Origin: a bacterium | GTDB taxonomy: Archaea; Nanobdellota; Nanobdellia; Pacearchaeales; GW2011-AR1 | Direction: 5' to 3' | DNA: 11,546 nucleotides | NCBI GenBank assembly: GCA_030588935.1 | Contig: JAUUWR010000027.1 | Coordinates: 1-11,546, forward strand | In this document: positions 1 to 6,706 of the stretch, piece after piece | Layout: each line of letters starts with the position of its first letter | How positions within the stretch are numbered: position 1 is the first letter of the stretch | Position numbers and translations under genes: made by a program | Notes under the pieces: generated by a model | Databases searched by the model: none | Told to the model about the DNA's origin: nothing | Seen by the model: only the letters and a program-made list of their open reading frames with translations

Positions 1-1871
1 TTTTCTGTTCCTGGCATTTGTCCTCCTAATTCAACAGGAATGTCTGCGAATCCTCCGCCCCAGATTGAATTATTGACGTCAGGATTTATTGGTCCTTGTC
101 CAATAAAATAACCCGCATAACCTCCAACCTGATTCCAATAAGGGCTTTCTGCAGGGACAGTTGAATACAAAGGAGATGATGCTCCTCGCAACTGATAAGG
201 AAAGGGGGTTGTCTGGAAATGCTGGAACCAGTTTCCTCCTTCAAAAATTTTCTTGCCTTTGAATTTGGCTTTTTCAAGTTCTTTCATAACTTCTGTCATA
301 GGGACAGTTCCCATTCCAGGAGGCAAGTCAGTATGAGTTGAGCCAAAATTATCATTAAGATGAAGGTGTTTTACAAAAGGAGCAATTTCTTTTGTTATTT
401 GCTCTGGACCAAATCCCTGCTTTCTTATCATGTTTATATGGGAAGTGTCCCAGGTTGCCCCGATTAATTTTTCTGCTGCTCTTTTTGCTTCTGATTCTGA
501 TTTGCCTTGTTTTTTAAGTTTTTCAACAAATTTTTCCCTTGTTTTTACAACCAAGTCTTTCAAATCTTTTCCAGATGAAACAGCCATACCATAAGGAGGA
601 TTTTCAATGCTTATTATCGGGGACGTGTCTCCGAATTCTTTGTAAGAACTTATTGCAACATTGCTCAGGGTTTCACTTGCTTTGTCTTTGATGAAAGCTT
701 CGACTGGTTTGAATTGTTCAGGTGGGTCTATTCGCATAAATCCTCCACCTTTTGTTTCGTGCACATTTCCTAAAGCTCTTAATTGATTTAGTGAATTATC
801 TAATAATTGGGATTTTCTTAAAATTATTTCTTTTTCACTTATCTCTCTCTTTTTTATTTTAGATCTCACATCATCATCATAATCTTTCCAGCTTTGAGAT
901 ATGTTTTTTAAAATCTCTTTTGTTGCTGCTTTACTTTGTGCATCTCCTCCTGGAAATTTTATTGCTCTTTCAAATAAAGGCCTAAATGACTGCTCAACAT
1001 TTTCTAAAAAAAGAGAGCCTTTATGCAATTGTTGTGCTTCTGATTTTTCTACAAATTCTTGCTCTTCTTTTGTTAAATCTTCTCCTTTTTTTAGTTTTTC
1101 CATAAAAGGAGCAAAATTAGGTCCTGCATTTTGTAAAATATCATCTGCATTTTTTTTATAAAAAGCAAGATTGGTTATAGCTTCTGTCCATTTTGTAGCA
1201 TTGGCACTTTCTAATCTTTTTTGAGGAGTCCATATTTCTCCTTCTGGAATTCTTTGTCCAAATACTTTTTCTCTTTCTAAAGGTATGAACTCTCCTGTTT
1301 GCTGGTCAACTGCAATCATTCTTCTTTCAATTAATTTTTTGATTTCTTCTTGAGTTGGTTCTCTTTTTTCATGAGTTCTAATTTGTTTTTTAAATTCTTC
1401 TATAAGTTTTTTAGATGGCGGGGAAATTTCTGAGCCAGGAGCTGCAGATGCATGTATTGTAACAGGAATATTTCCTTTAGGATTAAGTTCATGGCTTTTT
1501 TTGACAAAAGATTCAAATTGTCTTTCTGCAACTTCTCTGTTTTCCTTGCTCCAGCCCTGTTGTGTAAATCCAGAAGGGTCTACTGTTGCTGGTGCATGCA
1601 TTGTAGACTCTGCACCAACCATTTTATTTAATCTTGCAATTTCTTTCAAATGCCCTTTAGGCACCATCTCAAAAACCTCTGGTTGTATAAGAGAAATTTC
1701 TGTTACTTTCATACCTTGATTTAATAAATTATTAACTTCTTTTAATTGATTAGCAGTCTGGATACTGGTTGTTGCTCCTAATTCTCCTGTAGGAATTCTA
1801 TATCCCATAAAACCATAGTTAGGGTCGAGAAGATAAGTTGCCCCGGGGTAGATTGATTCGTAGTTTGCCAT
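1..1871 (-). CDS. Endonuclease IV / sugar-isomerase-like TIM-barrel protein, partial (C-terminus beyond left edge)
   Basis: At least 623 codons are open from the ATG at 1871 to the left edge, with no stop seen. The residues resemble the AP_endonuc_2 (xylose isomerase-like TIM barrel) superfamily: MHAP near residue 91, VTIHAS near 136, HETKGGG near 370, a glutamate in SIENPP (E423), the D-x-x-H pair WDTSH (D475, H478), HLHLND (H502, H504), HTD (H513, D515) and a late FEGG glutamate (E544). These match the usual metal-ligand positions of endonuclease IV and sugar-phosphate isomerases/epimerases, so a divalent-metal enzyme is likely; the substrate cannot be told. Residues about 147-360, between early and later barrel strands, form a roughly 210-residue charged, helix-rich insertion not found in a typical 280-residue member. 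After the barrel follows a Gly/Pro/Tyr-rich tail. No signal peptide. It is the last gene of a minus-strand run with two unknown proteins. The fold is well supported, the function is not. Confidence 0.85.
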   Translation of the reverse strand, partial: MANYESIYPGATYLLDPNYGFMGYRIPTGELGATTSIQTANQLKEVNNLLNQGMKVTEISLIQPEVFEMVPKGHLKEIARLNKMVGAESTMHAPATVDPSGFTQQGWSKENREVAERQFESFVKKSHELNPKGNIPVTIHASAAPGSEISPPSKKLIEEFKKQIRTHEKREPTQEEIKKLIERRMIAVDQQTGEFIPLEREKVFGQRIPEGEIWTPQKRLESANATKWTEAITNLAFYKKNADDILQNAGPNFAPFMEKLKKGEDLTKEEQEFVEKSEAQQLHKGSLFLENVEQSFRPLFERAIKFPGGDAQSKAATKEILKNISQSWKDYDDDVRSKIKKREISEKEIILRKSQLLDNSLNQLRALGNVHETKGGGFMRIDPPEQFKPVEAFIKDKASETLSNVAISSYKEFGDTSPIISIENPPYGMAVSSGKDLKDLVVKTREKFVEKLKKQGKSESEAKRAAEKLIGATWDTSHINMIRKQGFGPEQITKEIAPFVKHLHLNDNFGSTHTDLPPGMGTVPMTEVMKELEKAKFKGKKIFEGGNWFQHFQTTPFPYQLRGASSPLYSTVPAESPYWNQVGGYAGYFIGQGPINPDVNNSIWGGGFADIPVELGGQMPGTE

Positions 1872-1926
1872 TTTATGTTTAGCTTATTTTATTTTTTGGT
1901 ATTTTATGAAATGTTAAGGTGGGAAG

Positions 1927-1941
1927 ATGAGAAGACTAAGC
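1927..1941 (-). repeat. Possible fourth copy of the intergenic GCTTA-CAT word
   Basis: The minus strand reads GCTTAGTCTTCTCAT, related to GCTTAAGTTCTCAT with one added base and two changes. It lies 55 bases before the start of the TIM-barrel gene and, like the copy at 10991, is flanked by TCGAAC and GATGAG words. Confidence 0.3.
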
Positions 1942-2052
1942 TTCTACCTCGAACCCTAAATGTTTTTGAGATTATTGATATTTTCAAATAGTTTTACCTC
2001 TTTTTTCTTTTCTAACTTAGTTTTTCTTTGATTAAACTTGTCTTTTCTCTAA

Positions 2053-2108
2053 CCCAAGAAAACTTTTATGGTTTTCTGGGCCCTGAAAATCTCTTTGATT
2101 TTCGTGGG
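2053..2108. repeat. Two back-to-back 28-base hairpins of the same design
   Basis: Positions 2053-2080 and 2081-2108 each begin with CCC and end with GGG. Unit 1 pairs AGAAAAC (2057-2063) with GTTTTCT (2071-2077), then three C-G pairs after one bulged A. Unit 2 pairs GAAAATC (2085-2091) with GATTTTC (2097-2103), a T-G pair, then three C-G pairs after one bulged T. The two have different stem sequences but the same length and shape. They lie about 34 bases past the stop of the acidic protein gene and well upstream of the TIM-barrel gene, so they could be a 3' end, processing or stability structure, or part of a small RNA. Strand of action is not known. Confidence 0.6.
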
Positions 2109-2141
2109 AAAGGAAAGTTTATTTGATTTATATAATTATTG

Positions 2142-2684
2142 TTAGAACAATCTTTTCCTTTTTCTTTGAAAAGGCAGTTTATCTTCTTCTTTAAATCTTG
2201 CTGTTTCTCTAATATATCTTTCTTGCTGTTCTGGTCCTCTTTCTACATTGGCTTGCTGCCACCTTTGAAAATCAATTCTTCTGTCCTGCATTCCACCAAT
2301 CTCTCTTAAGTCTGCTTCTCTCCTGATTAAAGCTCCTCCTGCCATTTCAGGGTCTGCTGGTCTTTGTGCTTCTTGTATGATTTCATAATTTTCTCCGTAG
2401 GCTGATGCATATTGCGGAGCATTAATAGCTTCATAAGCTGTTGCTTCTTCCTGATTTTCCTGAACTTGTCCTGGAACATCCTGCAAATCCTGTTCTAAAT
2501 TTTCTACAGCTTCAATTGGCTCTTGTTTTAAAAAAGGGTCTACTTGTTCAGCGTCTATTCTTTTAATAAAACTAGTTGGAGTTTCCTGAATAATATTTTC
2601 TAATTCTTCTTCAGGTTCCTCTGGCTCTTCTGTTTCTTCTTCAGATTCTTCTGGTATTTTCCATTCTAATTCTTCTTCAGCCAT
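2142..2684 (-). CDS. Unknown acidic protein, 180 aa
   Basis: I do not recognise a family. The first 35 residues are almost entirely Glu, Pro and Ser/Thr (an acidic low-complexity arm), followed by a Glu/Gln-rich middle part. The C-terminal third (about residues 120-180) is rich in Arg, Glu and Gln with helix-like spacing and ends in a basic KRKRLF tail. No signal peptide, membrane segment or cysteine pair is visible. It lies 28 bases after the unknown 486-residue gene on the same strand, so the two are probably co-expressed, although an A/T box (about 2705-2714) sits 20 bases before the ATG and could give it its own leaderless transcript. The composition suggests an adaptor or partly disordered binding protein; that is inference. 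Confidence 0.75.
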   Translation of the reverse strand: MAEEELEWKIPEESEEETEEPEEPEEELENIIQETPTSFIKRIDAEQVDPFLKQEPIEAVENLEQDLQDVPGQVQENQEEATAYEAINAPQYASAYGENYEIIQEAQRPADPEMAGGALIRREADLREIGGMQDRRIDFQRWQQANVERGPEQQERYIRETARFKEEDKLPFQRKRKRLF

Positions 2685-2712
2685 ATTTAATCTAAGAAAT
2701 CTGCTTATTTAA

Positions 2713-4173
2713 TTATTTTGGTTTGCCAAACCCAAAAACCTCTTCTGCTTTGGTTCGAGGGGGTTCTGTTTCAGCATCTTCCATGTAAGGCAATGAAGCC
2801 ATGCCATGAGCTTTTTTATAAATATCAAAAATAGTATAGCATAAATTAACAGCGTTGGCTTCTGCTAATCTTCTTATATATAATTCAGGGTATTTATCTT
2901 TTGAAACTCCTTTTTCTTTTAATTTTTGAATATTTTCTTTTCCTTTATCTTGTTTTTCTTTTTTAGATTTTTTCATGAAACTAAAAAGTGCTGAAAAAGG
3001 ATTTACATCTTCTTGTTTTGCTGTTTCTTCTTTTTCATCACCTAAAAATTCGTCTAAATCGACTTTTAATTGCTGCAGGGAGTCGTCTGTTATTCCTTCA
3101 ACAAGTTTTAAAGAATCCTCTAAATCAGATTCTCCTAATTTTTCTTTTAATAATTTTAATTCATCCTCATTTAATGAATATGCTTTAAAGGTTACTTCTG
3201 CTCTTCCGCCAAAAACATAATGCTGTCCTGTTTTGCTTGGGATTCCTCTAAAATTAAAATCAACAAAAACAACTGAATTGTATTCCCTGAGTTTTTTTAT
3301 TTTTTTGAAATCTTCTGGCAAATTTTTATCTACTATTGCCTGCGAGATATCAACTGGATTTTTTCCCATTAAAGTTAATTCTAAAAGAACAGTATTAAAC
3401 ACATTTACTAATTCAGGGCCGGCTTCTAATCCTGTTTTTTGAGTTAATTTCTGCGCTGCCTTAAGATAAGGCTTTGCCCACCTTGCATATAATTTTAATG
3501 AATTAACCTGGCTTTTTAAATAAGTTTTCTCAAGTTCAAATCTTTTTCTTAATTCCTGCTCGCTTCTTTTTTTCCATTCAAAAAATTCCTGAACCCGTGG
3601 TTTTAAAATCCTTTTAACTCTTTCATTTAAATCAAGGTCATCAACTGCTTTTATAGAATTAACCATCATAAAGGAATCTCTTAAAGTTACAAATTGCAGG
3701 TTTCCTGAAGAAAGGGCGTTTATGCTGCCCTGCCCTCTTTGAATATCTACTTTGTCCATCCATATTTGTTTTAAAGCAAGCAGGCCTGCTTCTGCTTTTG
3801 TTTTTTCCTTGGATTTTGCAGTATCATAATGGCTTAATCTTATTTTCCATTCTTTTAAATCATAGATGACACTGATGATTCCTTTTAAAAGATTATTAAC
3901 ACTTCCAAGAGTTCTTGATGCTTCCTGCTGCATTTGAGAAACCTTTCCCTGCAACTCTGAAAAATGTCCGCTTCCAGGAGAAGAAGCAAAATTATCTACG
4001 ATTTTTTCAACTTTTCCTCCAAATAGGTTATTCATAAAATCCAAAATCCAAAAATAAATTGGCTCTAGTGTTGATGTTGATGAATTATAAACTAATTGAT
4101 GCTGGGCTGCTGGTTCTTTTTTCTTTTTATAATATGCACTAATTTCCTGAATTGCGTCGTCTATTTCTGACAT
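2713..4173 (-). CDS. Unknown coiled-coil-rich protein, 486 aa
   Basis: No family is recognised. The N-terminal 30 residues are polar, followed by a short aromatic hydrophobic patch (about 38-50, IYFWILDFMNNLF) too short and polar for a clear membrane span. Residues about 80-260 are mostly helical, with a heavily charged heptad-like stretch near 190-235 that probably forms a coiled coil. Residues about 295-345 look beta-rich (SVVFVDFNFRG, then HYVFGGRAEVTFKAY), then a charged helical region and a Lys/Glu-rich linker lead to a final helical part (about 425-460) and a polar tail. No catalytic motif is evident. A TATAAATA box (4194-4201, minus) lies 20 bases before the ATG, which supports this start and a leaderless mRNA. 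It heads the run that continues into the acidic protein and the TIM-barrel gene, so a structural or scaffold role beside that enzyme is possible. Confidence 0.8.
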   Translation of the reverse strand: MSEIDDAIQEISAYYKKKKEPAAQHQLVYNSSTSTLEPIYFWILDFMNNLFGGKVEKIVDNFASSPGSGHFSELQGKVSQMQQEASRTLGSVNNLLKGIISVIYDLKEWKIRLSHYDTAKSKEKTKAEAGLLALKQIWMDKVDIQRGQGSINALSSGNLQFVTLRDSFMMVNSIKAVDDLDLNERVKRILKPRVQEFFEWKKRSEQELRKRFELEKTYLKSQVNSLKLYARWAKPYLKAAQKLTQKTGLEAGPELVNVFNTVLLELTLMGKNPVDISQAIVDKNLPEDFKKIKKLREYNSVVFVDFNFRGIPSKTGQHYVFGGRAEVTFKAYSLNEDELKLLKEKLGESDLEDSLKLVEGITDDSLQQLKVDLDEFLGDEKEETAKQEDVNPFSALFSFMKKSKKEKQDKGKENIQKLKEKGVSKDKYPELYIRRLAEANAVNLCYTIFDIYKKAHGMASLPYMEDAETEPPRTKAEEVFGFGKPK

Positions 4174-4193
4174 TTTACTTTTTTTGATTGTTT

Positions 4194-4201
4194 TATTTAT
4201 A
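4194..4201 (-). promoter_or_regulatory. TATA box of the 486-residue protein gene
   Basis: The minus strand reads TATAAATA, with 20 bases between the box and the ATG at 4173. At the usual archaeal spacing transcription would begin at or next to the ATG. Confidence 0.6.
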
Positions 4202-4206
4202 TCTTT

Positions 4207-4275
4207 ATGAATAGTTAAGCTTTGTTGATGAGGAGATTAATATCTTATAAGACACTAGTATTAATAAGATTATCC
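4207..4275. repeat. Copy of a short intergenic element (with inverted repeat)
   Basis: The minus strand reads GCTTAACTATTCAT at 4220-4207, related to 14-15-base words in three other gaps of the window. The plus strand at 4236-4251 (ATTAATATCTTATAAG) is exactly the reverse complement of 11030-11045. An ATCTTAT / ATAAGAT inverted repeat lies within about 4242-4270. The element fills the gap between two minus-strand genes and lies upstream of the promoter box of the 486-residue gene. Confidence 0.4.
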
Positions 4276-4291
4276 TATTTTTAAATTGTTG

Positions 4292-4792
4292 TTATCTCTT
4301 TTTTATAAAATCTGCCATGCTTTTCCTGTTAAACTTTATAATTTGTTCAGTATCTGAATTAATTATAATATTAAGAATAACAAATCCGTCTAACATGCAG
4401 GTTAAATTCCAGACTTGCTTTCCTTGATGAATTTGCAAAACAGCGATTATTTTTTGGAATTTTGATTGAATATTATGTTCAAGAGCTTGTTTTTCTGCAA
4501 TTGATGGAATCTCATCTAAGTCGATTTTGATGTTAGGAGAGATTTTCTGAAGTTCAGGAAAATTTGAGTCTTTAATTAGTTTATCTTGTTTCATAATAAC
4601 TTCATTATTTTTGTCTAAAGAAAATGTGAAGATTTTGCTGTTTATTTTATAATCAAGACTTTTTTGATTAATATTGTTTAAAAGGTCTAGTATGAAAAAG
4701 CCTGCAACAAGTTCTGCTTTTGGGTTTTCTTCTATGAATTTTTTGAAGACTGCTGATGAGGTGATTGTTTCTAAAGTTTTTTGGAAGGGCAT
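4292..4792 (-). CDS. Unknown protein, 166 aa
   Basis: No family is recognised. The protein starts with a helical part (about 1-30, FKKFIEENPKAELVAGFFIL), then alternates polar and hydrophobic stretches: a segment ending IFTFSLD near residue 50, a charged part near 60-90, and a C-terminal half with strand-like runs (KIIAVLQIH, VWNLTCMLDGFVILNIII) followed by a basic end (RKSMADFIKKR). It has no signal peptide; the run near 130-145 is more like buried beta strands than a membrane span. A TATAAATA box at 4846-4853 (minus) predicts a transcript start near 4824, giving a leader of about 30 bases, unlike the leaderless neighbours. It is divergent from the small gene at 4939 and separated from the next minus-strand gene by about 118 bases. 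Confidence 0.75.
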   Translation of the reverse strand: MPFQKTLETITSSAVFKKFIEENPKAELVAGFFILDLLNNINQKSLDYKINSKIFTFSLDKNNEVIMKQDKLIKDSNFPELQKISPNIKIDLDEIPSIAEKQALEHNIQSKFQKIIAVLQIHQGKQVWNLTCMLDGFVILNIIINSDTEQIIKFNRKSMADFIKKR

Positions 4793-4800
4793 TTTTATAA

Positions 4801-4840
4801 TCTGAGACTAGTAAGTCTTATGGGAACTTAAGCATCTTCT
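4801..4840. repeat. Copy of a short intergenic element at the promoter of the 166-residue gene
   Basis: The minus strand reads GCTTAAGTTCCCAT at 4833-4820, sharing all but one base with 11000-11013 (GCTTAAGTTCTCAT, plus). Beside it ACTAGT and GTCTTAT (4807-4820 region, plus) recur, two bases closer together, in the gap near 4245-4260 on the other strand. The word overlaps the transcript start predicted from the TATA box. Confidence 0.4.
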
Positions 4841-4845
4841 TATTT

Positions 4846-4853
4846 TATTTATA
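4846..4853 (-). promoter_or_regulatory. TATA box of the 166-residue protein gene
   Basis: The minus strand reads TATAAATA. It lies 53 bases before the ATG at 4792, so a leader of about 30 bases is expected. Confidence 0.5.
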
Positions 4854-4910
4854 CTTGTTTAGAATTAAAGATATATAAGAATTGTTATTTTCAAATTTAA
4901 CCATAAGTTT

Positions 4911-4918
4911 TTTAAATA
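4911..4918 (+). promoter_or_regulatory. TATA box of the small papain-like candidate
   Basis: TTTAAATA with 20 bases before the ATG at 4939, the same box and almost the same spacing as the 8832 gene, consistent with a leaderless transcript. Confidence 0.6.
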
Positions 4919-4938
4919 GGCTTTGAATCCTTAATAAC

Positions 4939-5292
4939 ATGAGTTTAGAAGTTGACATGGAAGAAACCTGGAATGCTTTGAAAGAGCAATATAGATTATT
5001 TCCGTACAGATGCTGCAAGCCTGCTGTGCGTGAAATGTACTTGAAAGGCTATGAGATAGTCGCAGGAGTTGTGCGGGTAGATAATTATTGTAACATGGAA
5101 GAACCATACGAACTTCAGCATTATTGGAACAGTGATCCAACAATTGGGCAAAATTTTGACATCACAGCCTCACAATTTAATATCCATCTATCTGTTAGTA
5201 AACAATTACCAAAATTTGCAATATGGTCTGGAAATAACACCTTGGTTTATGTGGAAAAGCAAAGGGGCTTACAGCCAGACCAAGTTATATAA
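4939..5292 (+). CDS. Small protein with a possible papain-like Cys-His-Asp triad, 117 aa
   Basis: The order of conserved-looking residues is YRCC (C25, C26) followed by a helix and strand (KGYEIVAGVV), then LQHYW (H61) and FDITASQF (D74, Q79). In many bacterial proteins of the papain-like/transglutaminase-like class a Cys at a helix start, a His-x-Trp and an Asp-x-Thr-x-x-Gln-Phe appear in this order and form the active site; by that analogy this could be a small cysteine protease, transglutaminase or related enzyme. The domain is near the lower size limit and the match is to a motif pattern, not a named family. No signal peptide is visible, so it should act in the cytoplasm. The start is supported by a TTTAAATA box 20 bases upstream. 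It ends 18 bases before the convergent ThrRS gene. Confidence 0.75.
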   Translation: MSLEVDMEETWNALKEQYRLFPYRCCKPAVREMYLKGYEIVAGVVRVDNYCNMEEPYELQHYWNSDPTIGQNFDITASQFNIHLSVSKQLPKFAIWSGNNTLVYVEKQRGLQPDQVI

Positions 5293-5310
5293 GTGGTCTT
5301 AATTTTAAAT

Positions 5311-6609
5311 TTATAATCTCTCTTCAACTTCCTTCTTTATTTGTTTAATGAATTTATCTTTTTTAATTTGAGTTACTTTCCCTTTATTTCTAACAGCCAA
5401 ACTCCCTGATTTTTCTTCTCTGTCTCCGATTGTGATGATGTAGGGAATTTTTTCTATTTCTGCCTGCTTGATTTTTCCTTGAAGAGGTTCTGTTTTTAAG
5501 TCAATGTCAACTCTAAATCCTTGTTGTTTTAGTTCTCCTGCTAATTTTTTAACAGCTTTATTATTTCTGTCTGTGAAATTGATGATACGAGCTTGGATTG
5601 GTGAGAGCCATAAGGGAAAATGTCCTTTGGTGTGCTCAATTAAAATTCCAATAAACCTCTCTAAACTTCCATAAATAGCTCTATGAATCATAATTGGTCT
5701 TTTTGATTTATTTTTTTCATCTTTATATGTAAGATTAAATCTTTCTGGCATTGAAAAATCTAGTTGGGTTGTTCCGCACTGCCATGTTCTGTTTAAACTA
5801 TCTTTAATATGAAAATCAACTTTAGGTCCATAGAAAACCCCTTCTCCTTTGTGGATTTTAAATTTTATTTTTTTCTTTTTTAAAATTTTTGCTAATAGAG
5901 ATTCTGCCTTGTCCCATATTTTATCACTTCCTATCCTTTTTTTTGGCCTTGTAGAAAGTTCTACATCATATTTAAAATTGAAAATTTTGTAAATCTTATC
6001 TGTTAATTCTATCACGTTGATTAATTCTTTTTCTAATTGTTTCTCAGTGCAATAAATATGAGCATCATCTTGTGTAAACTGAATTACTCTGAATAACCCC
6101 CCTAAGACTCCTGAAAGTTCTTGTCTGTGAACAATCCCTAATTCGGCAATTCTTAATGGAAAGTCTTTATAAGATTTTGGAGTTTTCTTATAAACTAATA
6201 TTCCTCCTGGGCAACTCATTGGTTTTACTGCAAATTCTCTTCCTTCATATTCTGTTAAAAATATGTTTTCTTTGTATTTTTCCCAATGCCCTGAGATTTG
6301 CCATAATTTTTTGTCTAATATTTCCGGAGTCTTAATTTCTTTATAATCTGCTTTTTTTAATTCTCCTCTTATAAGCTCAACTAATTTATTATAAATAATT
6401 AAACCATTATTATGCCAAAAAACCATTCCAGGAGCTGTTTCTGAAAAAGAAAATAAATCCATTTGCCTCCCGATAATCCTATGATCATTTTCTTTTAATT
6501 TTCTTGAATCTAATTTTGTTTTTGAGATTTGTCTAAGTAGTTTTTTGTAGTTATAGTCTTCTTTCCCTAACTCTGCATTGCTTTTTAATCTTTTTTTTGG
6601 GTTTTTCAT
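5311..6609 (-). CDS. thrS: Threonyl-tRNA synthetase, bacterial-type core without editing domain
   Basis: Class II synthetase that charges tRNA-Thr with threonine in the cytoplasm. Visible features in order: DHRIIGRQMDLF and APGMVFWHNNG (about 42-69), motif 1 with the proline in TPEIL (P95), zinc ligand C133 in MSCPGG, motif 2 with VHRQE (R162) and FTQDDAH containing zinc ligand H184, LSTRPKKRIGSD, GEGVFYGPKVDF, WQCGTTQLDF, zinc ligand H309 in IMIHRA, and motif 3 GSLERF (R318). Residues about 335-432 form the anticodon-binding domain. The text follows the E. coli enzyme closely, so the core is of bacterial type. At 432 aa against about 640, it lacks the TGS and N2 editing domains; the remaining 40 residues before the core are basic and unrelated. 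MSCPGG replaces the usual MNCPGH. The ATG is preceded at 21 bases by a TTTAAA box. Confidence 0.95.
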   Translation of the reverse strand: MKNPKKRLKSNAELGKEDYNYKKLLRQISKTKLDSRKLKENDHRIIGRQMDLFSFSETAPGMVFWHNNGLIIYNKLVELIRGELKKADYKEIKTPEILDKKLWQISGHWEKYKENIFLTEYEGREFAVKPMSCPGGILVYKKTPKSYKDFPLRIAELGIVHRQELSGVLGGLFRVIQFTQDDAHIYCTEKQLEKELINVIELTDKIYKIFNFKYDVELSTRPKKRIGSDKIWDKAESLLAKILKKKKIKFKIHKGEGVFYGPKVDFHIKDSLNRTWQCGTTQLDFSMPERFNLTYKDEKNKSKRPIMIHRAIYGSLERFIGILIEHTKGHFPLWLSPIQARIINFTDRNNKAVKKLAGELKQQGFRVDIDLKTEPLQGKIKQAEIEKIPYIITIGDREEKSGSLAVRNKGKVTQIKKDKFIKQIKKEVEERL

Positions 6610-6630
6610 GGATAGGTTAGAAAAAGATTG

Positions 6631-6636
6631 TTTAAA
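6631..6636 (-). promoter_or_regulatory. TATA-like box of the ThrRS gene
   Basis: TTTAAA (self-complementary) within a T-rich run on the minus strand, 21 bases before the ATG at 6609, the spacing seen at the other leaderless genes. Confidence 0.45.
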
Positions 6637-6660
6637 AAATCTTCGTTAATTGACACAGTG

Positions 6661-6668
6661 TATAAATA
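6661..6668 (+). promoter_or_regulatory. TATA box of the SleB-like hydrolase gene
   Basis: TATAAATA with 23 bases before the ATG at 6692. This spacing favours 6692 as the first codon of a leaderless mRNA over the later in-frame ATGs at 6722 and 6764. Confidence 0.55.
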
Positions 6669-6690
6669 GAAAAAACTTTTTGATTTTAAA

Positions 6691-6706
6691 AATGACATAT
6701 GTCATT
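6691..6706. promoter_or_regulatory. Perfect 16-bp palindrome over the predicted transcription start (possible operator)
   Basis: AATGACATATGTCATT equals its own reverse complement. It lies 22 bases after the TATAAATA box, on the expected start of transcription, where a bound dimeric repressor would block initiation. It also contains the candidate start codon. No gene for a regulator is visible in the window. Confidence 0.5.

Noticed and set aside
901..1719. Plus-strand open frames inside the TIM-barrel gene
   Set aside because: They are mirror frames of a long gene with recognisable motifs on the other strand and have low-complexity Ser/Phe/Cys composition.
1940..1962. Minus-strand GGGTTCGAGG that looks like a tRNA T arm
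   Set aside because: No matching T-stem strand, acceptor or anticodon arm is found around it.
2085..2108. Hairpin read as a bacterial-type intrinsic terminator
   Set aside because: No T-run follows on the minus strand, and archaeal termination does not normally need a hairpin.
2975..3442. Plus-strand open frames inside the 486-residue gene
   Set aside because: Rich in Ser, Phe and Leu as expected of the complement of Lys/Glu-rich coding sequence; no start context.
6650..6691. TTG start that would extend the hydrolase by 14 codons
   Set aside because: It lies upstream of the TATA box and would not be in the predicted transcript.
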